Part shown: one piece after another, positions 1 through 9,546 of the stretch | Layout: every line of letters starts with the position of its first letter | Numbering within the stretch: the first letter of the stretch is position 1 | Assembly: GCF_001968985.1 (NCBI RefSeq) | Contig: NZ_MOEN01000001.1 | Location: 62,001-126,000 of the forward strand | DNA from: Desulfurobacterium indicum | Lineage (GTDB): Bacteria; Aquificota; Aquificia; Desulfurobacteriales; Desulfurobacteriaceae | Length of the DNA: 64,000 nucleotides | Reading direction: 5' to 3' | Translations under genes and position numbers: made by a program | The notes under the pieces: model-generated | Database searches by the model: none | The model's input: the letters and a program-made list of their open reading frames with translations, nothing else | What the model was told of the DNA's origin: nothing

Positions 1-1181
<1,181 letters not shown>

Positions 1182-1197
1182 ATTAAGGAGCTGATTG

Positions 1198-1626
1198 ATG
1201 GCTGCTAAAAATACATTAACGGCATTAGATGTTCGCATCGCTTCAATGACAGGAAAACATATTGCAAGTGCTGCTAAAGAAGTATATGTGGATATGGATG
1301 ATTCTGCTGTTGGTATTCTTCCTGGACACCAGCCAGAATTTTATAAATTTGCTGCTGCAGCGGTATTGGTTATAACACCTGAAAATAAAGAAGAAAATTG
1401 TTTTGTTTATGATGGATTTCTTGAAATTGAGCAGGATCAGGTGCTTATAGCTGCAAAAGACATTTTCCGTCCTGGAGAGATAACAGCGGAAGAGATAGAA
1501 GAAGAGATTAAAAAACTTGAGAAAGAGCTTAAGAGCCTTCCTGAAGAGGAAGCTGTTAAGAAGGCAAAACTTGAAAGTGAAATTGAAAAGAAGAGGTATC
1601 TTCTTAGAAAAGTTCTCGGTAAGTAA
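1198..1626 (+). CDS. atpC: ATP synthase F1 subunit epsilon
   Basis: Epsilon subunit of the F1 central stalk, which couples rotor and head and can inhibit ATP hydrolysis. The 142-residue product has the expected N-terminal beta-sandwich (residues 1-90, with the PGHQPEF motif) and a charged helical hairpin at the C terminus rich in Glu and Lys. An AAGGAG ribosome site at 1185-1190 lies seven bases before the ATG at 1198; a TTG three bases upstream is in frame but worse placed. It follows atpD directly and is closed by a strong terminator, so it is the last gene of the atp operon. Confidence 0.95.
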   Translation: MAAKNTLTALDVRIASMTGKHIASAAKEVYVDMDDSAVGILPGHQPEFYKFAAAAVLVITPENKEENCFVYDGFLEIEQDQVLIAAKDIFRPGEITAEEIEEEIKKLEKELKSLPEEEAVKKAKLESEIEKKRYLLRKVLGK

Positions 1627-1646
1627 CCCCATTTTTTGAATGCATT

Positions 1647-1673
1647 AAAAGCCCCGCCTTTGCGGGGCTTTTT
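1647..1673 (+). terminator. Rho-independent terminator of the atp operon
   Basis: An AAAAGCCCCGC arm, a short loop and a GCGGGGCTTTTT arm form a GC-rich hairpin that runs straight into a T tract. It lies 20 bases after the atpC stop codon. Confidence 0.93.
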
Positions 1674-1693
1674 GTTTAATTTTCTTTTCCCCC

Positions 1694-1722
1694 TTGTTAC
1701 TCAGTTTCTCTAGGAGTAAAAT
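1694..1722 (+). promoter_or_regulatory. Predicted sigma-70 promoter for the cyclotransferase-like gene
   Basis: TTGTTA (1694-1699), a 17-base spacer and TAAAAT (1717-1722) lie just past the atp terminator and about 30 bases before the next start codon. Spacing is ideal; the boxes are each one or two bases off consensus. Confidence 0.5.
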
Positions 1723-1753
1723 AAAATAGTCAATTTTGTATGTGGGGAAAAAT

Positions 1754-2164
1754 ATGTTTCATCTTCTTTTTGTTTATGGGACTTTAATGTCAGGATTTTC
1801 GGCAAATATATTCTTATCTGATAATCACTTTGTCGGTTACGGTGTTCTTTACGGTGCCCGGTTATTGCATCTTGAAGATGGATATCCTGCGGTTATAGAT
1901 GGTAGCGGAAAGGTTTTTGGTGAGCTTTATCAGGTGGATACTTGGACGCTTAAAGCCATTGATTTTTTCGAAGATTTCTTTGAATCTTTACCAGAAAGAA
2001 GTTTATATATAAGAACAATCAAACCTGTTAGATTGTTGCCTTATGGAGATTTTGTTGATGCATGGGTATATCTTTTAAATCCATACCTCATTGAAAACAA
2101 AAATTATGTAGAAGTACCGGGAGGCAATTGGAGAGATTTTCTTAAGAAATTATTAATGCTATAA
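1754..2164 (+). CDS. Gamma-glutamylcyclotransferase-like (AIG2/YtfP) family protein
   Basis: The N-terminal FVYGTLMSG matches the substrate loop (YGTL) of the gamma-glutamylcyclotransferase fold, and the spacing to a central Gly-Arg-Leu region and the Asp/Glu-rich IDFFEDFFE segment also fits that family. Members cyclise gamma-glutamyl-amine compounds to 5-oxoproline, but many bacterial YtfP-type members have no known substrate, so only the fold is claimed. The ATG at 1754 is preferred because a GGGGA ribosome site sits six bases upstream; in-frame TTG (1736) and GTG (1742) codons lie earlier. About 136 residues, soluble. It stands alone between the atp terminator and the next gene pair. Confidence 0.72.
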   Translation: MFHLLFVYGTLMSGFSANIFLSDNHFVGYGVLYGARLLHLEDGYPAVIDGSGKVFGELYQVDTWTLKAIDFFEDFFESLPERSLYIRTIKPVRLLPYGDFVDAWVYLLNPYLIENKNYVEVPGGNWRDFLKKLLML

Positions 2165-2245
2165 TTTACCCATAGTGGAAATTTTGAAAACTTTCAGGAT
2201 AGGGTTGTCCTTTTATCGGATAGCATGAAATGATGGGGAGAGTTT

Positions 2246-2743
2246 ATGTTTGGATTTCTTAAAAAATTTTTCAACATTGAAGAGAAGAAAGTTAAAACTA
2301 TTACAGATCTTTTCGAAAAAAAATCTGAAGAAATAGAGACAGGAGAATGGATAGGACACGGAATTGTTTCTTCTGAAGGTTTAACTATCTATTCAAAAGT
2401 GAAAAATCCTTACTATAAAATAGAGAGGCTATTTCCATACGGTGTAAAAATTTATGATACCGTTTTGAAATTTCATAATAAGTCCAATGTTTCTTTTAAG
2501 GATAACCTATTTAAGAAACCGGAAGTGGTCGTTTATAGAACAGAATCTATGGAAGAGATTTTTATTCTTAAAAATAAATGTCTTGATTTTGAAATATATC
2601 TTATCTGGATATGTGATCCAGCTGCAACTTCTTCTAATTTTTCGACTGATAAGATGATGACCAGGTTATCTTTTTGGCTTAAATCTGTTTCTAAAGAGCT
2701 GGCAACTATATTGGAGAAGAGGAAAGAACGGAATGGAACTTGA
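2246..2743 (+). CDS. Uncharacterised protein, possibly roadblock/LC7-like
   Basis: A 165-residue soluble protein I do not recognise firmly. After a short basic, amphipathic N terminus (about 30 residues) comes GIVSSEGLTIYSKV, which resembles the opening strands of a roadblock/LC7 domain, then alternating predicted strands and a C-terminal helix (residues 140-165). Roadblock proteins partner small GTPases or sit in signalling complexes; no GTPase gene is nearby. The ATG is preceded by a GGGGAGAG ribosome site. Its stop overlaps the start of the next gene by 11 bases, so the two are translationally coupled and probably act together. The gene is convincing; the fold is a guess. Confidence 0.75.
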   Translation: MFGFLKKFFNIEEKKVKTITDLFEKKSEEIETGEWIGHGIVSSEGLTIYSKVKNPYYKIERLFPYGVKIYDTVLKFHNKSNVSFKDNLFKKPEVVVYRTESMEEIFILKNKCLDFEIYLIWICDPAATSSNFSTDKMMTRLSFWLKSVSKELATILEKRKERNGT

Positions 2744-3446
2744 AGAAATACTCTTTGGCCTTATTGGTACCGGTGGAAGCTGGCAGATTTATTTGAGAAT
2801 GCCCGATGGTAAAGGTGTTATTTCTATAAAGAACGGTCTTATTATTTCAGTTAAATATTCTACACCTTTTGATGATTTTTCGGGAGAAAGGGCTTTAAAG
2901 GAGATTATAAAAGTTACGGATGTTGTTCAAAGTATGGATTTGCAGCCGTTGAAAGGTGATGTCGAGGAAAACTTAAGTTGTGATTTTTCAAAATTGATGT
3001 CGATTTTTGAAAGTCTTCAGATAGAAAAAGAAGCGGTTCAGGAAGTAATGGATAATCTTTCTAAAATAAAGTCTGAGAAGAAACCTTTAGTTTCTAATTT
3101 TAACGATCTTCTTAATACTTGTGCAAGGATATTTTCTGAGGGAACGATTGATGCCATTCTTTTTTTTGATAAAGATGGAATTTTTAAGATTGAAGGTAGG
3201 ATTGATAATGTTTCTATTGATTTGAAGGAGCCTTTTCAGAATTTTGCTGAGGTTATTTCAGATATATGTCAGGATAGATTTATAGATATAATTGTCAATA
3301 TGGGTGCGAAATTCATATATGCAGTTTATAATCTTGATTCCAGATCCGCGATAATGGCTGTTGTTGATGAAAGGGAAAAGGCAAATTTTGAGCTTGACCA
3401 GGATGAAATAAAGGAAGCTTTCATATCTACACTTATGAAAATTTAA
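2733..3446 (+). CDS. PATAN (DUF4388)-like protein with a second C-terminal domain
   Basis: A 237-residue protein in two parts. Residues 1-90 (GSWQIYLRMPDGKGVISIKNGLIISVKY, then a GERALKEII helix) follow the pattern of a PATAN/DUF4388 domain: a strand pair with a Gly-rich turn, IxNGLII, then an Ala-rich helix. Residues 125-237 look like a roadblock-type alpha/beta domain (ILFFDKDGIFKIEG). PATAN domains are known in signalling and gliding/motility regulators, but the role here is unknown. It overlaps the gene before it and is followed eleven bases later by fbp behind a strong AAAGGAGG site, so it may be in the fbp transcript. Confidence 0.7.
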   Translation: MELEEILFGLIGTGGSWQIYLRMPDGKGVISIKNGLIISVKYSTPFDDFSGERALKEIIKVTDVVQSMDLQPLKGDVEENLSCDFSKLMSIFESLQIEKEAVQEVMDNLSKIKSEKKPLVSNFNDLLNTCARIFSEGTIDAILFFDKDGIFKIEGRIDNVSIDLKEPFQNFAEVISDICQDRFIDIIVNMGAKFIYAVYNLDSRSAIMAVVDEREKANFELDQDEIKEAFISTLMKI

Positions 3447-3457
3447 AGGAGGTTCTG

Positions 3458-4387
3458 ATGATTCCTTTGACGACATATCTCTTTCAGAAAGCAGTTAGAA
3501 ATCCAGTAATAGATGATGCTCTTGTTCTTATAATCAGTGAGATAACATCGGCTGCCAAAATTATCTCAGGAAAGGTTAGAAAAGCTGCCCTTCTTGATAT
3601 TTTGGGTTCCGCTCGGAAAACTAATGTTCAGGGAGAAGAGGTTCAAAAGCTTGATGAACTGGCAAATGAAATAATAATTGAAACCTTAAAGTGCACAGGA
3701 AAAGCATGTATGCTTGCTTCTGAAGAGGTTGAAGACTGCCTTGTTCTTTCAGATACCGGTTATTCAATAGCCTTTGATCCTCTTGACGGTTCTTCAAACA
3801 TCGATGTTAACGTTAGTATAGGGACTATCTTTTCCATCCAAAAAGAGGATGTTAAAAAGCCAGGAAGAGAACAGATAGCAGCCGGCTACGTTATCTACGG
3901 ACCAAGCACGATGCTTGTTCTTGCATTCAAGGATTCTGTTTCTGTTTTCTGTCTTGATCCTGAAAGCGGTAACTTTATTCTTGTTAAAGATAACTTTAAA
4001 ATGCCTGAGAAAGGGAAAATATACTCTATAAATGAAGCAAACTATCACAAATGGACCGAAGATGGGTTGAGGAAATTTGTAGATTCATTGAAAGAGCAAA
4101 AATATACATTAAGATATGTGGGTTCAATGGTTGCTGATGTTCACAGGACGCTTTTTAAGGGAGGCATATTCATTTATCCTGCCGATGTTAAAAATAAAAA
4201 CGGAAAGTTGAGACTTCTTTATGAAGCCAATCCTATGTCTTTTATAGTAGAGAATGCAGGTGGACTGGCGACAACAGGTAAGGAACCTATTCTGGATGTT
4301 GTTCCTCAAGAACTCCATCAGAGAGTGCCTGTTATCCTTGGTAGTAAATGGGAAGTGGAAGAATGTCTCAAATATTTAAATGGATGA
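3458..4387 (+). CDS. fbp: Fructose-1,6-bisphosphatase class I
   Basis: Removes the 1-phosphate from fructose 1,6-bisphosphate in gluconeogenesis. The 309-residue length fits the class I family. Visible signatures are KLDELANE near the N terminus, the metal-binding FDPLDGSSNIDVN motif at about residues 107-119, SMVADVHRTLFKGGIFIYPAD around 226-245, and the KLRLLYEANPMSFIVENAGG active-site region near 250-270. The AAAGGAGG ribosome site lies a few bases before the ATG. The 3' end overlaps ppx by eight bases, so fbp, ppx, ppk and sixA form one tight group. In an autotroph this would feed sugar synthesis from triose phosphates (inference). Confidence 0.95.
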   Translation: MIPLTTYLFQKAVRNPVIDDALVLIISEITSAAKIISGKVRKAALLDILGSARKTNVQGEEVQKLDELANEIIIETLKCTGKACMLASEEVEDCLVLSDTGYSIAFDPLDGSSNIDVNVSIGTIFSIQKEDVKKPGREQIAAGYVIYGPSTMLVLAFKDSVSVFCLDPESGNFILVKDNFKMPEKGKIYSINEANYHKWTEDGLRKFVDSLKEQKYTLRYVGSMVADVHRTLFKGGIFIYPADVKNKNGKLRLLYEANPMSFIVENAGGLATTGKEPILDVVPQELHQRVPVILGSKWEVEECLKYLNG

Positions 4388-5324
4388 TGTTTTGAAAACG
4401 GTAGCCGTTGTTGATATAGGGTCAAATACGGTAAAGCTTGCTGTTTATCGTGTTGACGTAGAAAAAAAGAAATTTAAAGAAGTTTACAAGGAATCGGTTT
4501 ATGCCCGGCTTCTTAACTGCGTTGATGAAAAAGGTTGTCTTACAGAAGAAGGGTTTATAAAGGCGCGTATTGCCCTTGAATCTTTTAAAGAAAAAATCCA
4601 TTTCTTTCACCCTGATCAGGTTATAGCTTTTGCCACTTTTGTGATAAGGGAGATAAAAAATCGTCATGAATTCATTGAGAGGATGAAAGATCTTTTCGAC
4701 ATAGAGATTCTTTCAGGTGAAGAAGAAGCTTACTATTCTACTCTCGGTGCTCTGGCCGATGTTAAATATAAAACCTTTATTACATTTGATATAGGAGGTG
4801 GAAGTCTTGAAATTTGCCGAATAAGAAATAGAAAGATAGAAAAATGTAAAAGTTATCCTTTGGGGACGCTTGAATTTAAAGAATGTATCTCTTCCGAGGG
4901 TGGAAACTATGATGTTAAATGTATCAGGGGAAAAGTTAAAAGGTATGTTGCTCCTGATAAATCTATTTTTGAAAATACTTCCCGTCTTGTCGGAATAGGC
5001 GGAAGCATAAGGGCTATAAAAAAGATAACGGGAAAGAGAAAAATAAAGAAAAAGCTTTTAAAGGATGTTATAAAAGAGATAAAAAAAATACCATCGGCTG
5101 AGCTTGCTTTTAAGTATAAGATTCCTATTGAAAGGACAAAGACCGTCTTAACGGCTTCCGTGGTTGCTTTGCAAATAATGGATATATTTAACTGTAAAGA
5201 GCTTGTGATTTCGAAATACGGTATAAGAGAAGGAATAATTTACGAGAGGGTGATAAAAGGTGAGAAAAGAGATAGACCTTTCAAGTCCGAAACTTCTGAT
5301 AAACAGGGAGTTAAGCTGGCTTGA
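4380..5324 (+). CDS. Ppx/GppA-family exopolyphosphatase or pppGpp phosphatase
   Basis: Actin-fold (ASKHA) phosphatase of the Ppx/GppA family, which shortens polyphosphate or hydrolyses pppGpp. The phosphate-1 loop VDIGSNTVKLAVY is at residues 11-23, the FDIGGGSLEICR loop lies near 138-149, and IGGSIRAIKKI near 206-216. At 314 residues it has the N-terminal catalytic domains only, without the HD-like extension of long Ppx proteins. The start overlaps fbp by eight bases and shows no clear ribosome site, suggesting coupling. The 3' end overlaps ppk by 65 bases, fitting a polyphosphate role. A paralogue lies at 15490. The substrate cannot be decided from sequence. Confidence 0.9.
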   Translation: MDDVLKTVAVVDIGSNTVKLAVYRVDVEKKKFKEVYKESVYARLLNCVDEKGCLTEEGFIKARIALESFKEKIHFFHPDQVIAFATFVIREIKNRHEFIERMKDLFDIEILSGEEEAYYSTLGALADVKYKTFITFDIGGGSLEICRIRNRKIEKCKSYPLGTLEFKECISSEGGNYDVKCIRGKVKRYVAPDKSIFENTSRLVGIGGSIRAIKKITGKRKIKKKLLKDVIKEIKKIPSAELAFKYKIPIERTKTVLTASVVALQIMDIFNCKELVISKYGIREGIIYERVIKGEKRDRPFKSETSDKQGVKLA

Positions 5325-7287
5325 ATTCAATCGTAGAGTTTTACAGGAAGCGGAAGATGAGACTAATCCTCTCCTTGAGCGTTTAAAGTTTCTTGCAATA
5401 TTTTTTACAAACCTTGATGAATTTTTTATGATAAGGGTTGCCGGTTTAAAGCAACAGATCTCTGCAGGTATTAACCGTCCGTCACCGGATGGTTTGACAC
5501 CCAAAGAGCAGCTTAAAAAAGTTTCTTCAAAAACAAAGAATTTACTTAAAAGTGTTGAAACACAATTCAGAAAACTTATAAGGGAGTTAAAAAATAACTC
5601 AATTTATTTTCACCGTTACGATAAACTAAATAAATCGTTAAAAAAGATTGCCGATAAATATTTTTACGAATTTGTTTATCCTGTTTTAACGCCGCTTGCC
5701 GTTGATATAACGCATCCGTTTCCTCATCTTTCGAATTTGAGTTTTAACGTTATTGTTGAGATTTACGAGGAAGAGTTGAAATTCGGCCTTGTTCCCGTTC
5801 CTAAAAATTTGCCGCGATTTATAAAACTGAAAGAAGACGATAATGAGGTTCATTACGTTTTGCTTGAAGATTTAATTATTCATAATATAGAGAGTCTATT
5901 TCCGGAACAGAATATTGCTAAGGTTGCAACGATGAGAATTACGAGAGATGCTGATATTGTTATTCAGGAAGATGAGGCAGACGACCTTCTGGAAGAAGTG
6001 GAAAAAGGAATAAGGAAAAGGCGTTTTGGAAAGCCTGTCAGGCTTGAGATAAATGGATGTTCCGAATACATGGTTAACTTTTTGAAGGACGAGCTTGAAC
6101 TTAAAGAGGAAGATATCTTTTCTCTGAATATTCCCCTCAATCTTTCTGATCTGTGGAATGTTTACGAAACCATCGATAGACCGGAATTGAAATTTCCTAT
6201 ATATACGCCTTTTTACCCTGGAGCTTTCAATATTGATATCTTTTCCGCTCTAAAAATGAAAGATTTTATCCTTTTTCACCCTTACGAGTCGATAGATCCC
6301 GTCGTTGAACTTGTTGAAGAGGCTGCAGAAGACCCTAATGTTCTTGCCATTAAGCAGACTCTTTACAGGGTAGGAAAAAATTCGCCGATAGTTGAAGCTC
6401 TTAAAAAGGCTGCTCAGAACGGGAAAGAGGTGGTTGCAGTTGTCGAGATAAAGGCAAGGTTTGACGAAGAGAGTAATATTACCTGGGCCAAACAACTGGA
6501 AGAAGAAGGTGTTCATGTCGTTTATGGAATTCCCGGACTTAAAACCCACGCCAAGCTTTTGATGATAGTGAGGCGTGAAGACGATACCCTTAAACGTTAT
6601 GTTCATATAGGGACAGGCAACTACAATGTTTCTACGGCTAAAATCTATTCGGACGTTGGTTTTCTTACCACTGATCCTGTAATTGGCGAGGATGTTTCAA
6701 AACTTTTCAATGTTATTACTGGATACTTTCATCCGCCTGAACTCAGCAAAATTTATATGTCACCGGTTACCCTTAAAAAGAAGGTTCTTCATCTGATAGA
6801 AAGAGAAGCGAAAGCAGGGAAAGAGGGAAGGATTGTTGCAAAGATGAATTCTCTTGTTGATCCTGAAGTTATCAGGGCACTTTACAGGGCTTCGCAAAAA
6901 GGTGTAAAAATTGACCTTATCGTCAGAGGTATTTGCTGTTTAAGGCCGGGAATAGAAGGTGTAAGTGAAAATATAAAGGTAATAAGTATTGTAGGTAAAT
7001 ATCTTGAACATGCGAGGATTTTCTATTTTAAAAACGGCGGTGATGAGGAGATATACATAAGTAGTGCTGACTGGATGCCGCGGAACTTTCACCGTAGAAT
7101 AGAAACAATGGTGTCAATAGAGAACCCTGAGCTAAAATCTTTTCTAAAAGAGATTCTTGAGATTCAGCTGAAAGATACGGCAAAGGTGAGGATTTTGACT
7201 CCAACCGGTGATTATGTTCGTCCCGAAGAGAGAGACTTTAATTCCCAGGAGTATTTTGAAAGATGGATAAGAGAGGTTAAGGTATGA
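5260..7287 (+). CDS. ppk: Polyphosphate kinase 1
   Basis: Reversibly polymerises the ATP gamma-phosphate into polyphosphate, usually membrane-associated. The 675-residue product has the INRELSWLEFNRRVL N terminus (residues 14-28), the central PLD-like catalytic domains, the autophosphorylated His in VHIGTGNYN (near residue 448), and a second conserved His in NFHRRIE (near 610). A GTG at 5260 with GAGAGGG nine bases upstream is the best start and lies inside the preceding ppx, a 65-base overlap. The 3' end shares an ATGA with sixA. Adjacent ppx and ppk make synthesis and breakdown of polyphosphate coexpressed. Confidence 0.96.
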   Translation: MRKEIDLSSPKLLINRELSWLEFNRRVLQEAEDETNPLLERLKFLAIFFTNLDEFFMIRVAGLKQQISAGINRPSPDGLTPKEQLKKVSSKTKNLLKSVETQFRKLIRELKNNSIYFHRYDKLNKSLKKIADKYFYEFVYPVLTPLAVDITHPFPHLSNLSFNVIVEIYEEELKFGLVPVPKNLPRFIKLKEDDNEVHYVLLEDLIIHNIESLFPEQNIAKVATMRITRDADIVIQEDEADDLLEEVEKGIRKRRFGKPVRLEINGCSEYMVNFLKDELELKEEDIFSLNIPLNLSDLWNVYETIDRPELKFPIYTPFYPGAFNIDIFSALKMKDFILFHPYESIDPVVELVEEAAEDPNVLAIKQTLYRVGKNSPIVEALKKAAQNGKEVVAVVEIKARFDEESNITWAKQLEEEGVHVVYGIPGLKTHAKLLMIVRREDDTLKRYVHIGTGNYNVSTAKIYSDVGFLTTDPVIGEDVSKLFNVITGYFHPPELSKIYMSPVTLKKKVLHLIEREAKAGKEGRIVAKMNSLVDPEVIRALYRASQKGVKIDLIVRGICCLRPGIEGVSENIKVISIVGKYLEHARIFYFKNGGDEEIYISSADWMPRNFHRRIETMVSIENPELKSFLKEILEIQLKDTAKVRILTPTGDYVRPEERDFNSQEYFERWIREVKV

Positions 7288-7757
7288 GGGAGATTTTTCT
7301 GATAAGGCATGCAAAAGCTGTTGATAGAGAAAACTGGAAAGGTGACGATTGTGACAGACCTTTAAAAGAAAAGGGCAAAATAGAGTTCAGGGCTTTTGCC
7401 GAGAGAATAAAGAATCTGTTTCCGGAAAAAATTACAATTGTTTCAAGTCCCTGCGCAAGAGCAGTTGAAACGGCAAAAATACTTTCTGAGATTATCAGAT
7501 CAGACGTTAAAACGACAGAACTTTTGCTTCCCGATGCCGATGTTGATGATTACCTGAAGGTTTTGAAAAAGTTCGAAGGAGATATTGCTATTGTTGCACA
7601 TCAGCCTGACCTTTCCATCTTTTTAAACGAGCTTATCTGTGTAAATCCTTCCCGCATAAAGTTTAAAAAAGGTAGTATTGCAAAGGTTTCTAAAAAGGAT
7701 GGAAGGTTCTTTCTGGAATGGTTTATGGCACCTTCAGTTGTTGAAGATATTGAATAG
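7284..7757 (+). CDS. sixA: SixA-like histidine phosphatase
   Basis: Small (157-residue) phosphohistidine phosphatase of the histidine phosphatase superfamily. The catalytic RHAK motif is at residues 8-11, SSPCARAVETA at about 54-64 supplies the second phosphate-binding Arg, and VAHQPDL near residue 104 the second catalytic His. SixA of Escherichia coli acts on phosphohistidine of signalling or PTS proteins. Here the gene overlaps ppk by four bases (ATGA), and sixA beside ppk/ppx recurs in other bacteria, so a link to phosphate or polyphosphate handling is possible. The substrate is not determined. Confidence 0.88.
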   Translation: MREIFLIRHAKAVDRENWKGDDCDRPLKEKGKIEFRAFAERIKNLFPEKITIVSSPCARAVETAKILSEIIRSDVKTTELLLPDADVDDYLKVLKKFEGDIAIVAHQPDLSIFLNELICVNPSRIKFKKGSIAKVSKKDGRFFLEWFMAPSVVEDIE

Positions 7758-7759
7758 AC

Positions 7760-8455
7760 ATGAAAAAGTTGCTGTTTTTGTATATTTTTGTGTTGATGTC
7801 AGCATATAGGCCTGCCGTTTCAGATGTTCTTTATCCTTATGATATTAAATCTTTTCGGAAACTTCTTAATACCTGTAAATTGCAGGCACCGTATAGTACC
7901 TTTAATAAAATTTATTCGACTCATTACGGAAATTTCAAAAATTTTAAAACAAAATATTTCTATGCAAAAGATAAAAGTATAGTTTTCAGAATGTGTGGTG
8001 TTGGCAGGAGATGCGAATTAAGGTTTAAAGATGAATGGCAAATACCTGTAAAAAAAGAGAAATGGTTGAAGTTAACTTTGAGATTGATGCCGTTAAACAA
8101 TGTTAAGGAGTTTACGTTTATACAGATACATTCAAAACCATCAAAGTATTGTAGTGTCAATAAGCCGCTTCTTAGAATCGCCTGGTTAAAAGGGCATATC
8201 TGGGCTATTTTGAGAAAAAATATGTATAGTCACTTTTATGAAAAAATAGATCTTGGAAAGAGTCCGGAAGGTTTTTTTAGCATAAAGCTAGGGATTTTTA
8301 AGAATAAACTTTTCATAAAGCTGGGAAAAAGTGTAGAAAAGCAATTTGATGTTGGATACTGGGAGGGGTGTAAAAACTATTTTAAATTGGGTGTGTATCT
8401 TCAAAGTAGCGGTTGCGGGGAGATTATACTAAAATCGGCAAGCGTCAGTTTTTGA
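7760..8455 (+). CDS. Probable secreted polysaccharide lyase, PL7 (alginate lyase 2)-like
   Basis: A 231-residue protein with a signal peptide (MKK, hydrophobic core to about residue 16, cleavage near 21). Three short motifs match the conserved regions of family PL7 in the right order and spacing: RRCELRF (83-89; family R-S/N-E-L-R), IQIHS (121-125; family Q-I/V-H) and YFKLGVYLQ (207-215; family YFKAGVYNQ). The catalytic Gln, His and Tyr positions are therefore kept. Alternating hydrophobic strands elsewhere suit a jelly roll. PL7 enzymes cleave alginate or other uronate polymers by beta-elimination. It starts three bases after sixA. The gene is AT-richer than its neighbours, hinting at transfer. 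Substrate unknown; no other polysaccharide gene adjoins it. Confidence 0.65.
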   Translation: MKKLLFLYIFVLMSAYRPAVSDVLYPYDIKSFRKLLNTCKLQAPYSTFNKIYSTHYGNFKNFKTKYFYAKDKSIVFRMCGVGRRCELRFKDEWQIPVKKEKWLKLTLRLMPLNNVKEFTFIQIHSKPSKYCSVNKPLLRIAWLKGHIWAILRKNMYSHFYEKIDLGKSPEGFFSIKLGIFKNKLFIKLGKSVEKQFDVGYWEGCKNYFKLGVYLQSSGCGEIILKSASVSF

Positions 8456-8458
8456 ATT

Positions 8459-9385
8459 TTATTCTGGAGATAATTTTCCTTCAATTTTACCCATTACAAA
8501 CTGTTCCAGATTTTCCCTTTCCTCCTCGAATTCCACGACTTCATAAAGTTTTTCTTCGTAAATTTTTCTCACAAAAGTAGCGTTTAGTGCATGTCCCGTT
8601 TTGTAGGCTTCTATGTCTGCAAGTAGAGGATGTCCAAGCACATAAAGATCACCAACCAGATCCAGTGTTTTGTGTGCTACGAATTCGTTTTCCATTCTTA
8701 ATCCGGTTGGGTTAAGAATATCGTACTTGTCTATCACTATTGCATTGTCAAGGCTTCCGCCTTTTGCAAGTCCTTTTGATTTAAGCCATTCAACTTCTTC
8801 GACAAAACAGAATGTTCTTGCCTTTGATAGCAGTTTTTCAAAGTTTTTAAGTGAATGGACGTACTCTATTGTTTGATAACGAACTTTTTTATATGTATGG
8901 TTGAAAGATATCGTATTTCTTATGGATAAGGCATCGGAAGGTTTTGCACTTATGTATTTGTCCTCCCGTTTTACCTCTACGTGCTCTTTTAATTTGAGAT
9001 ATTTTCTCTTTCTATTCTGTTTCTTTATTCCAGCATTTTCAAACAGGTATATGTAAGGTGCGGAACTTCCGTCCAGTATTGGCACTTCCTCGCTGTCAAT
9101 GTATATGTAAAGGTTATCAATGCCAAAAGCTGAAAGAGCTGCAAGGAGATGTTCTACAGTTTTAACGATAACGCCGTCTTTCTCAAGGTTTGTTGCGTAG
9201 AAAAGCTGTGTCGTGTTTTCAGGAGATACCTTTATTTCAGGTAGAGACGGAATATCGTTCCTGACAAAAATTATTCCCGTGTCAACGGGAGCAGGAACAA
9301 TTCTCACATTTACTTTCTTTCCAGTGTGAAGGCCGATACCGCTAAAGGTTACTTCTCTCTCTATCGTTTGCTGATAAACCTGCAT
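8459..9385 (-). CDS. lpxC: UDP-3-O-acyl-N-acetylglucosamine deacetylase
   Basis: Zinc-dependent deacetylase for the committed step of lipid A synthesis. Signatures are FSGIGLHTGKKV near the N terminus, KTVEHLLAAL with the zinc His, DGSSAPY, HKTLDLVGDLYVLG (zinc His and Asp) and GHALNATF with the catalytic His. The ATG at 9385 is chosen because an AAGGAG lies about eleven bases upstream and the protein then opens with the usual MQVYQQTIE; an upstream in-frame GTG at 9412 would overlap that site. 308 residues. It converges with the lyase gene with only three bases between. Its presence shows the organism builds a lipopolysaccharide-type outer membrane. Confidence 0.96.
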   Translation of the reverse strand: MQVYQQTIEREVTFSGIGLHTGKKVNVRIVPAPVDTGIIFVRNDIPSLPEIKVSPENTTQLFYATNLEKDGVIVKTVEHLLAALSAFGIDNLYIYIDSEEVPILDGSSAPYIYLFENAGIKKQNRKRKYLKLKEHVEVKREDKYISAKPSDALSIRNTISFNHTYKKVRYQTIEYVHSLKNFEKLLSKARTFCFVEEVEWLKSKGLAKGGSLDNAIVIDKYDILNPTGLRMENEFVAHKTLDLVGDLYVLGHPLLADIEAYKTGHALNATFVRKIYEEKLYEVVEFEEERENLEQFVMGKIEGKLSPE

Positions 9386-9420
9386 TCTTCCATCATCTCC
9401 TTGTATTTTCACTCAGTGAA

Positions 9421-9447
9421 AGTATAGCAATTTGCATGCCATATCAA
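9421..9447 (-). promoter_or_regulatory. Possible lpxC promoter
   Basis: On the minus strand TTGATA (9447-9442), a 15-base spacer and TATACT (9426-9421) lie about 35 bases before the lpxC ATG. The boxes are good but the spacer is two bases short. Confidence 0.4.
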
Positions 9448-9546
9448 TAGTTTTCTTTAACATAGATCTAACGGTTTTATATTCATTGCCTTAACAGCTT
9501 TGGTACCCTTCTGTTTCTCTCTTAATTTTTGCATTTGTGCAAAAGT

